A DNA stretch of 5,835 bases from Methyloglobulus sp. (GTDB lineage Bacteria > Pseudomonadota > Gammaproteobacteria > Methylococcales > Methylomonadaceae). Shown one piece after another: positions 1 to 5,382 of this stretch. The notes under the pieces are model-generated. The model had not been told where the DNA came from and searched no databases. It was given only the letters and a program-made list of their open reading frames with translations. Each line of letters opens with the position of its first letter. Positions within the stretch are counted from its first letter, which is position 1. The stretch lies in contig JABFSV010000273.1 in the NCBI GenBank assembly GCA_013140405.1, positions 1-5,835 of the forward strand, read 5' to 3'. A program made the position numbers and the translations under genes.

Positions 1-1013
1 AAACCACCACCACCAGCATGTTGAGCTGGATACTGGAACACCAAGGCTTTAAGCCTGGCTTCCTTATTGGCGGCATCCCGATGAATTTCGGCATTTCCGC
101 CAGATTAGGTGAATCGGATTTTTTTGTGATTGAAGCGGACGAATACGATTCCGCCTTTTTCGACAAACGCTCGAAATTTGTCCATTACCGCCCGCGCACG
201 GCGATATTAAATAACCTGGAATACGACCATGCCGACATCTTCCCTGACCTGGATGCCATCAAAAAGCAATTTCATCATCTGGTCAGGACAGTTCCCGGCG
301 AAGGTTTAATTATTAGCCCAGCTTCTGAACATAATATCGACGATGTACTGGCAATGGGCTGCTGGACACCGGTATCAAGAACCTCGATTAACGGACACTC
401 CCAATGGAATGCCGAACTGGTGAAGGCCGACGGTAGCCAATTTAAGGTTAACTTTGACGGTATTGAGCAAGGCTGTGTCGATTGGGCATTAACCGGCGAC
501 CATAATGTTTACAATGCGATATCTGCGATTGTCGCCGCCAAACATGTCGGCATATTGCCAAATGCTGCAATAGAAGCATTAGCGGCGTTTAAAAACGTCA
601 AACGGCGCATGGAAGTGATCGCCAAGATCAATGGCGTAACCTTATACGACGACTTCGCCCATCACCCGACCGCTATCGAAACCACGCTTGATGGCTTACG
701 GAAGCAAGTAGGTAATGAGCGCATTATTGCGATAGTCGAGCCTCGCTCCAACACTATGCGTCTTGGTGTCCATACCGAAACCCTGGCACTGTCCTTACAC
801 GATGCAGATAAAGCTATTTTGTACCAACCGGAGAACTTGGGCTGGGATTTAAGCGGCCTGCTTAAATACGCAGGAAATATTGAAATCTGCCAAACTTTGG
901 ATGAAATAATCGACAAACTCAAACTGGAAGCCCGTTATGGCGGGCATTTTGTGCTGATGAGTAATGGCAGTTTTGGGGGGATTTATCAGCGGTTGCAGGA
1001 AGCATTGAGGTAA
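1..1013 (+). CDS. mpl: UDP-N-acetylmuramate:L-alanyl-gamma-D-glutamyl-meso-diaminopimelate ligase (Mpl), 5'-truncated by the window
   Basis: Mpl is a cytoplasmic Mur-ligase-family enzyme. It uses ATP to join the recycled tripeptide L-Ala-gamma-D-Glu-meso-DAP to UDP-MurNAc, returning turned-over peptidoglycan to the biosynthetic pool. The frame is already open at base 3 and reads TTTTS just before the first Met (position 18); this is the end of the Mur-ligase P-loop (GTHGKTTT type), so that Met is not the real start and about 120 residues lie outside. Counting from the Met, family landmarks are GESDFFVIEADEYDSAFFDK (31-50), LNNLEYDHADIF (64-75), the ligase motif GDHNVYNA (160-167), RRMEV (196-200), YDDFAHHPT (210-218), EPRSNTM (241-247) and LMSNGSFGGI (313-322). 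These match my memory of E. coli Mpl closely, and YDDFAHHPT with the SNG(S/G)FGG ending favours Mpl over MurC. The visible part looks intact. No terminator is evident after the stop; the next recognisable sequence is degraded transposase. Confidence 0.96.
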   Translation, partial: TTTTSMLSWILEHQGFKPGFLIGGIPMNFGISARLGESDFFVIEADEYDSAFFDKRSKFVHYRPRTAILNNLEYDHADIFPDLDAIKKQFHHLVRTVPGEGLIISPASEHNIDDVLAMGCWTPVSRTSINGHSQWNAELVKADGSQFKVNFDGIEQGCVDWALTGDHNVYNAISAIVAAKHVGILPNAAIEALAAFKNVKRRMEVIAKINGVTLYDDFAHHPTAIETTLDGLRKQVGNERIIAIVEPRSNTMRLGVHTETLALSLHDADKAILYQPENLGWDLSGLLKYAGNIEICQTLDEIIDKLKLEARYGGHFVLMSNGSFGGIYQRLQEALR

Positions 1014-1080
1014 AACTGTGAATCCTCGATTGAATTAACGAAATCTAGAAATAAACCAACGCAATATGACCTACTGCTAG

Positions 1081-1185
1081 ATTCTTAGTTTCCATCTGAA
1101 AGAATCGGAGTGGCGATGGAAGAAACAACCTGACGAATTAGCTACTGAATTATGGCAACTCGTCAGAAATTTTAATCTCTCCTGA
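1081..1185 (+). pseudogene. C-terminal remnant of an IS1595/IS1016-type transposase
   Basis: A 34-codon open stretch follows an in-frame TAG (1078-1080) and ends at TGA (1183-1185). It reads ILSFHLKESEWRWKKQPDEL and then ATELWQLVRNFNLS. The core FHLKESEWRW resembles the conserved C-terminal signature of IS1595-superfamily (especially IS1016-like) transposases, where a phenylalanine-rich LKECEFRFN-type segment is followed by a short helix before the stop. Nothing upstream in the frame adds recognisable catalytic sequence and no terminal inverted repeats were found, so only a shred remains. It is not obviously the same element as the remnant at 1681-1935, whose C-terminus is of a different subgroup and lies on the opposite strand. 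The call rests on a short recalled motif; a chance open stretch is possible. Confidence 0.4.
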
Positions 1186-1201
1186 TAGTCTAGAGCCTTA
1201 T

Positions 1202-1241
1202 TTTAAAAGTGAAATAATGTATTGCCTATTTCACTTTTAAA
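1202..1241. repeat. 15-bp perfect inverted repeat upstream of the fic remnant (candidate operator)
   Basis: The arm TTTAAAAGTGAAATA (1202-1216) is followed by a 10-nt spacer (1217-1226) and its exact reverse complement TATTTCACTTTTAAA (1227-1241). The repeat ends 19 bases before the ATG of the fic remnant at 1261. The arms are AT-rich and no T-run follows on either strand, so it is a poor intrinsic terminator. Size, symmetry and placement just upstream of a start codon fit a dimeric regulator's operator. Many Fic proteins of this architecture carry a C-terminal winged-helix domain, so autoregulation is a possible reason for the site, but that link is inference. Confidence 0.55.
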
Positions 1242-1260
1242 CCATACCAGAAAACAACAA

Positions 1261-1680
1261 ATGACTATCTCACTAGAGAACTATCAAGCGGGAGAATATA
1301 GAAAAAGCTATAAATACCAATATTTTATGCCATCCTTGATAAACAATCACTGGCAATAGCTTAGCCCTGATATTAATCATCTATTCGAAAACGCTGCCGT
1401 CAAACTTGGCGAGCTGAATTCCTTTGCTCGGTTAGTACCCAATATCGACCTGTTCATTCAATTGCATTTCACCAAAGAAGCCGTGGTTTCCAGCCGTATT
1501 GAAGACACCCAAACCAATATAGACGAGGCTTTATTGCCGGAAGAAGAAATCAAACCGGAACGCAGAAATGACTGAAAAGAAGTCAATAACTACATTTCTG
1601 CCCTGAACAGCGCCATTGAAGAATTAAAACATCTCCCCATCTCGTCCAGATTATTAAAACAGACGCATACAACTTCCTGA
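1261..1680 (+). pseudogene. Fic/DOC-family protein, N-terminal fragment with two in-frame stops
   Basis: Read through its stops, the frame from ATG 1261 gives a recognisable Fic N-terminal domain (Fic_N). It contains ENAAVKLGELNSFARLVPN (43-61), FTKEAVVSSRIEDTQTNIDE (70-89), EIKPERRND (96-104), KEVNNYISALNSAIEELKHL and then LPISSRLLKQTH-like sequence. SSRIED (77-82) sits where class II Fic proteins carry the autoinhibitory motif (S/T)xxxE(G/N). The inhibitory Glu is present, but Asp replaces the usual Gly/Asn. Fic enzymes usually AMPylate target proteins. Codon 33 is TAG (1357-1359) and codon 105 is TGA (1573-1575), the latter exactly where relatives have Trp in a DW-E motif. Similarity ends after QTH (1668), and the catalytic HPFxxGNGR core is absent from the window. 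The break abuts the transposase remnant starting at 1681, so insertion or deletion probably removed the rest. No clear Shine-Dalgarno precedes the ATG. Non-functional. Confidence 0.82.
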
Positions 1681-1935
1681 TTACCCATAAGCCTCAGCCA
1701 TTTTTAAAAGCCTCATTGGCATGGGCGGAGTCCTTACGGCGACATAGGCAAAGCGAGGCAACATGTTCTCCAGTTGGAACCTTCTGTTATGCCGGCAACA
1801 AAATTCCGCAAGGTAACGGGGCAAATGTTTTGGGTTGATTGCATGGTATGTGCCGCTGATGGCCTTCTTGACATTGCCTATTGCAGTGCTTACCCAAGTG
1901 AACCCTTCTTTGGTGACACTGTGCGCGCCACCGCC
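1681..1935 (-). mobile_element. IS1595 (ISXO2-like) transposase, C-terminal remnant
   Basis: This is the last 84 codons of an IS1595-family transposase with a DDE-type ISXO2-like domain. It reads FTWVSTAIGNVKKAISGTYH, AINPKHLPRYLAEFC, then RRFQLENMLPRFAYVAVRTP and MPMRLLKMAEAYG before the stop at 1681-1683. The run W-V-x-T-x-x-G-N-x-K, GTYHA, the HLPRYLAEF helix and the NRRF segment are the usual end of this family. Relatives generally have Asn in W(V/I)NT, proposed as part of the active site (DDNK); here it is Ser, which suggests decay. The N-terminal zinc-binding part and the two catalytic Asp residues are missing. The reading frame instead runs in frame into S8 protease propeptide sequence (1936 onward). 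No terminal inverted repeat or target duplication could be identified; only about 12 bases separate its stop from the fic homology. Confidence 0.8.
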
Positions 1936-2203
1936 CGGTTCGGCGTATTCGACTTCCGGGTCTTGTGCCATAGTTTGCAGAGTTTCGGTTAATTGTTGCG
2001 CCGAATAGACCGGCGCGTAAAGTCTCACGACGGCTAATTCGCCTCGACCGTCGCCGCGCATGTTTTCTGTGGCAATAGTCCGGCCAGGGGACGAACGCTG
2101 ATTTGGAGACATTCAGCGGTTCGGCAACGGCAATTTGAGGGAAAGGCATAGCCAACATGTAGACGGCAATTGTAGTTCTCAATGATGAAGGTTTACTGAT
2201 CAT
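1936..2203 (-). pseudogene. S8 (subtilisin-like) serine peptidase, N-terminal fragment with a frameshift
   Basis: From ATG 2203 the frame encodes a Sec signal peptide, MISKPSSLRTTIAVYMLAMP then FPQIAVA, with likely cleavage before EPLNVS. The reading frame must shift near 2100-2115 to continue as a second frame with ELAVVRLYAPVYSAQQLTET and LQTMAQDPEVEYAEP. The last segment is the typical end of an inhibitor_I9-type propeptide of secreted subtilases, where a DPxVEYAEP-like motif precedes the mature protease. The catalytic Asp, His and Ser regions are absent because sequence after YAEP (1936) becomes transposase. The pieces therefore represent a secreted protease precursor truncated at 3' and frameshifted near its 5' end. 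It lies downstream of the large barrel gene on the same strand, 55 bases after its stop. No good ribosome binding site is visible. The S8 assignment rests on the propeptide ending, so it is moderately secure. Confidence 0.55.
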
Positions 2204-2258
2204 TGTGTCTAGCCCGATATAGGTAAAGGTACTTATTGAAAAGGGTTATGGGGTGCTT

Positions 2259-5018
2259 TTAAAACCCAACGCTCCAAGTAGCTGACAACGCGCCTTCGCG
2301 GTCAAGCTGGTAACCGTTGTAGTCGGTGTGCAGGGGTTGTAGCCATTCGAACTTAAGGCTGTTACCGGCAAATGCGCCGCTGGGGATGTTGACGTTAATG
2401 CCCAAACCTAAATCGACAAACTCGCCGCCGTAGTTGGCGGGGAAGTCGAAGGGGCCGATGTGTTGGGGGACAAAAGGTAAGTTGGTGTTCGGATCAATTG
2501 TCGCAGATGCCGATGCCCCTTGGATTGCGCCTTGCGACGTGTACACACCGCGCACTGTCGTTGCCAGCCAATTTGTCCATTGATAACCGCCCCAGACACT
2601 GCCTTGGAAAATGTCGCCGAACGCAAAGCCGGATTCATTTCTGTCTTCTAGCCTTATCGTGGCGGTGGCTTGTGCGCCCCAACCAAATTTATCCTGATTG
2701 CCCGTATAGGTTAGGGCGGGCTTGAAATCCCAGGTGCCGCTACCCAGTTGCATACCGTAGTGGATGGGTTGGTCATAGACCGGGTTAGAAGCGGTTTTCC
2801 GTAAGGTGATATTGACATCGCCGGTCGGTGCGGTACCGCCTAAACTTAACGTGAGATGATGGCGTGGTTGGTCGAACACCTTGAATAAGGCATACAAGCC
2901 GGTGTCGCCGATGCCGCCGATTTCGTGATCGTGGACAGCGCCATGTCCACCATGTCCGCCGCCGGTAAAATTAGGATTAGGAGTCATGGTCATGCCCATA
3001 TCCATCCATTGTGGCATCAGCATTAAGGTTAGCCAGTTTGTGGGTGCAACCATTAAGTCCAGCATGTGCATGTTCATGGTCATGTTATTGGGCGTGACCG
3101 CACATTCTTTGCCGTCACAGCCTGCCGTGTTTACCACGTCGAGGCTAACCGGATCGCTACCAAGCAGCATATCACCTGCCTGTTCGCTACGCATATAGCG
3201 GTAACCTGCCATGAAATCACCGGACCTGGGCAAGGTATGGTCGAACATTACCCCGGCGGGCGAGTTGGAATGGTGATGGTGGCGATGCTCGTGGTTGTCA
3301 TGGCTACCACCACCCATCTTCAATGCCCCCAAGTTCACTTTGAGGGCAGCGTTGGCAACCCAGTAGTCATAATCGGCGAAATCCGCCTCGCCCCCTCCGC
3401 CCAGCTTTAACCCACCTTGGTGGGTGTAGTACTCAAAGCCCGTTTCCAGGCTTACGCCTTTGGTAAACTGTTTGCTTACGGTTAAGCCGCCGCTTAGGCT
3501 ACCGAAGCCAGATAAGCGCTGGTCGCTGGAATAATATTTAGGAAAAGGTCGGATGACCCCAGGGCCGCCAACTATGGCGGTTCCTGCTTCGTTATAGGTA
3601 ACTTCCTTGCTATAGTCGAACAGTTGAATGATTCCCGTGGTATAGAAATCTGCGCTTGATTGTGAGTAATAACGGACACGCGGGGTTAACATCCAACCTG
3701 CGCCCAAAGGCTGCGCCCAGTCGGCCTCAACGGTATGGGCGTTGATGCCCCAGTCGTCATGGGCAAAACTGTAATCAACATGCAGGGCGGCATCTACGGG
3801 TTCAATATATTGGTCGTAGCCTAGATGCCAATTAAACAAATTGCGTTCATCGGGACGGATTTCTAAATAGATGGAACTGGATAAATCAATGATTTCCTGA
3901 TCTGGCTTTACCTCTCCGGTGTAACCATAAACGCCTTTATACGGATTTGCCTGGTAACCAGTGCTGCGGGTATAACCTAAGTCAAGGGATATTAGCGCAT
4001 TTTTATTGAGTAGCTGGGATGCCCCCAGTTGTAATCCCCAGTCTTGACGGTTGCCGTGCAAGATGTTTTTTAAGCGTTCTTCAGAGACAGTTATATCCCC
4101 ATAAACAGCTTCAACCCTACCCGAGTCAACTAATGGCTTAATTGGGATGGGTAGTGGAAGGTCTTGGTCTGGCACGAAACCTAAATACGCAGTGTCATAG
4201 TAGCTGGTGTTGAAGTAACCCATCCCTTCAGGATCAAGCGTCGCAAAGGTATCGCTGTTGGTATAGCTAACCCCCCAATTTAAGGTGGTTTGTTTCTGGT
4301 TAAAGTCAAATCGCCCACCTAGATTGGCAAAACGAGATTCGTAATCATTTTCCACCGAAATGCCGCCGCCAACATCTAAAGCCGCCTCGTCCCATTCATA
4401 GGTCAGTTTAAAATCGCCTTGTTGACGCGTTTCTGGAGACGCATAAGACAAAACATGCGTTAATTTACCATCAATAGGTTTGTATTCATATCGGCCAAGC
4501 GCCTGATTGTAAACAGATTGATAAGGTTTAAGGGAATTTTTATCGATTGAATAACCTGCTTCGTTCATCGCCCCCGTTTTGATGGATGCACCTGAAATGC
4601 CAATGATATTGCCTGAATTATCGACTATAGCACTAGACTTATTGGCGTGCCTATGAGCCAGTGCCGTACCCAAAGGCGTGGCGCCAGACCATGTGTCCTG
4701 GGTGTAATTGAAGGCGAACTTAACTCTATCCGTGAGGGTAAAGCGACTGCTGCCATGCACACTGTCCACTTCTATAGGATTCAGATATTTTGGAATAAGG
4801 GTTACGGTGTCAGGGGTGGATGCATTTTGGTCAAGGTCAATTCCACCATAAACATTGCGATTGCCTTCCTGGTAATGGCTGTATTGGAAATCCACGCTGT
4901 CTTCATCGGCGTGGACGACTGGTTGCAATAAGCCCGGTAAGATGAGGGCCGCCGCCGTAAGCGCTGTTAACGAAGGGGTGGATTCGGTGCTTTTTTTATA
5001 ATTAATTGTATTTGGCAT
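2259..5018 (-). CDS. Two-module outer-membrane beta-barrel protein: DUF3570-like barrel fused to a metal-associated transporter-like barrel
   Basis: This 919-residue protein should be exported and inserted in the outer membrane. Residues 1-37 are a Sec signal peptide with a hydrophobic core around 18-34 and likely cleavage at VVHA-DEDS. The next in-frame Met is residue 150, so the signal peptide fixes ATG 5018 as start despite no clear Shine-Dalgarno. Residues about 40-566 consist of alternating aromatic/hydrophobic strands with polar turns and resemble DUF3570 proteins. Residues 573-584 form a His-rich linker (HDNHEHRHHHH). Residues about 590-919 form a second barrel, resembling Phenol_MetA_deg-like transporter proteins, ending in Phe as outer-membrane barrels do. 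That part holds a Cys pair (634, 639), a Met-rich stretch (646-678, 11 Met) and a second His cluster (GGHGGHGAVHDHE, 687-699). Copper or another transition metal is a plausible ligand, by composition only. DUF3570 genes often neighbour DUF4266, ApbE and thioredoxin genes; none is seen here. The frame is uninterrupted, so it is probably functional. No terminator is obvious downstream. Confidence 0.85.
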   Translation of the reverse strand: MPNTINYKKSTESTPSLTALTAAALILPGLLQPVVHADEDSVDFQYSHYQEGNRNVYGGIDLDQNASTPDTVTLIPKYLNPIEVDSVHGSSRFTLTDRVKFAFNYTQDTWSGATPLGTALAHRHANKSSAIVDNSGNIIGISGASIKTGAMNEAGYSIDKNSLKPYQSVYNQALGRYEYKPIDGKLTHVLSYASPETRQQGDFKLTYEWDEAALDVGGGISVENDYESRFANLGGRFDFNQKQTTLNWGVSYTNSDTFATLDPEGMGYFNTSYYDTAYLGFVPDQDLPLPIPIKPLVDSGRVEAVYGDITVSEERLKNILHGNRQDWGLQLGASQLLNKNALISLDLGYTRSTGYQANPYKGVYGYTGEVKPDQEIIDLSSSIYLEIRPDERNLFNWHLGYDQYIEPVDAALHVDYSFAHDDWGINAHTVEADWAQPLGAGWMLTPRVRYYSQSSADFYTTGIIQLFDYSKEVTYNEAGTAIVGGPGVIRPFPKYYSSDQRLSGFGSLSGGLTVSKQFTKGVSLETGFEYYTHQGGLKLGGGGEADFADYDYWVANAALKVNLGALKMGGGSHDNHEHRHHHHSNSPAGVMFDHTLPRSGDFMAGYRYMRSEQAGDMLLGSDPVSLDVVNTAGCDGKECAVTPNNMTMNMHMLDLMVAPTNWLTLMLMPQWMDMGMTMTPNPNFTGGGHGGHGAVHDHEIGGIGDTGLYALFKVFDQPRHHLTLSLGGTAPTGDVNITLRKTASNPVYDQPIHYGMQLGSGTWDFKPALTYTGNQDKFGWGAQATATIRLEDRNESGFAFGDIFQGSVWGGYQWTNWLATTVRGVYTSQGAIQGASASATIDPNTNLPFVPQHIGPFDFPANYGGEFVDLGLGINVNIPSGAFAGNSLKFEWLQPLHTDYNGYQLDREGALSATWSVGF
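2985..3083 (-). other. Met-rich segment of the second barrel
   Basis: Residues 646-678 contain eleven methionines, including MTMNMHMLDLM and MLMPQWMDMGMTM. M-x-M and M-x-x-M spacing of this kind is familiar from Cu(I)/Ag(I)-handling periplasmic and outer-membrane proteins. A His cluster (687-699) follows closely. I infer a soft-metal site; the Met could also simply be packing in transmembrane strands. Confidence 0.6.
3267..3302 (-). other. His-rich inter-barrel linker of the 919-residue protein
   Basis: The codons for residues 573-584 read HDNHEHRHHHHS, seven histidines in twelve residues, flanked by Gly-rich (MGGGS) and Ser/Pro-rich (NSPAG) spacers. The segment separates the two barrel-like modules. 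Such runs commonly bind Zn, Ni or Cu in secreted proteins; the specific metal cannot be told from sequence. Confidence 0.8.
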
Positions 5019-5092
5019 CGTGTTGGTAAAGTTAAAAATTAATCCATTTTATTCGCGCTAAGTTTTATTTTTTAGCTAGCCCATCATTTTGA

Positions 5093-5143
5093 TGCAGTAA
5101 CGCAAGATTTGCGGCAATTGTTCGCAAATCTTGCGTTACTGCA
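5093..5143. repeat. 21-bp perfect inverted repeat with 9-nt loop
   Basis: The left arm 5093-5113 starts TGCAGTAACGCAAG and ends ATTTGCG. The right arm 5123-5143 is its exact reverse complement, and the spacer is GCAATTGTT (5114-5122). It could form a very stable stem-loop in DNA or RNA. No T-run follows it on either strand (ACCAACC on plus, TCAAAATGAT on minus), so it is not a standard intrinsic terminator. It lies 74 bases upstream of the start of the 919-residue gene. Possibilities are a palindromic repeat element (REP/MITE-like), a regulator site, or a 5'-UTR hairpin. Confidence 0.85.
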
Positions 5144-5261
5144 ACCAACCGAATTTCCGAAAGAGCGGAGTACAAGTCATGGCTTAACGTCATACAATTG
5201 TTTTATCGGCTTCCTAAGGCAAATGTCTTTGCAACATGGATTGGAAAACTAAATCCTCGCC

Positions 5262-5308
5262 AAAAAATGCAACAGACATTCGATCAGCTATATTGAATGT
5301 CTGTTGCA
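5262..5308 (-). terminator. Rho-independent terminator of the unrecognised upstream gene
   Basis: Read on the minus strand, TGCAACAGACATTC (5308-5295) is followed by a 13-nt loop and the exact complement GAATGTCTGTTGCA (5281-5268), then six T (5267-5262). A 14-bp perfect stem plus T-run is a textbook intrinsic terminator. It starts 74 bases after the stop codon of the minus-strand frame ending at 5383 and separates it transcriptionally from the 919-residue gene. Confidence 0.85.
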
Positions 5309-5382
5309 ATACCACTGCCGTGACTTACTTAAATTTCAAAACTTTCGGTCAAATAAGTTGCGGTAATTTCTTGTCACCTGAT

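Larger units (their letters stand above)
5019..5382. other. Intergenic region between two minus-strand genes
   Basis: No convincing gene was found in these 364 bases. A short plus-strand open frame (5236-5439) crosses the terminator stem and the end of the opposite gene and has no family features. Reading in the minus direction, the region holds the terminator of the upstream gene (5262-5308), a one-base-deleted copy of one terminator arm (5222-5234), the 21-bp palindrome (5093-5143), and an AT-rich 74-base leader up to ATG 5018. The leader must contain or follow the promoter of the 919-residue gene. A TAAAAT hexamer (5046-5051, minus) could be a -10 box, but I see no matching -35 at the right distance, so no promoter is called. 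Confidence 0.6.

Noticed and set aside
3..14. (ACC)4 simple repeat at the window start
   Set aside because: These are the Thr codons of the Mur-ligase P-loop in mpl, not a microsatellite.
662..922. Minus-strand open frame of 86 codons
   Set aside because: It lies wholly within the conserved mpl coding region and has no family features.
1130..1166. 7-bp inverted repeat CTGACGA...TCGTCAG as a possible mpl terminator
   Set aside because: The loop is 23 nt, the T-run is displaced, and it lies inside the transposase-like fragment; too weak to call.
1774..1992. Plus-strand open frame of 72 codons
   Set aside because: It is antisense to the transposase/protease remnant and its translation resembles nothing.
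3066..3410. Plus-strand open frame of 114 codons with many His, Met and Val
   Set aside because: It is the antisense shadow of the His/Met-rich part of the 919-residue protein; its composition follows from complementarity.
5093..5308. Two inverted repeats considered as a CRISPR-like array
   Set aside because: The two palindromes have different sequences and there is no regular repeat-spacer pattern.
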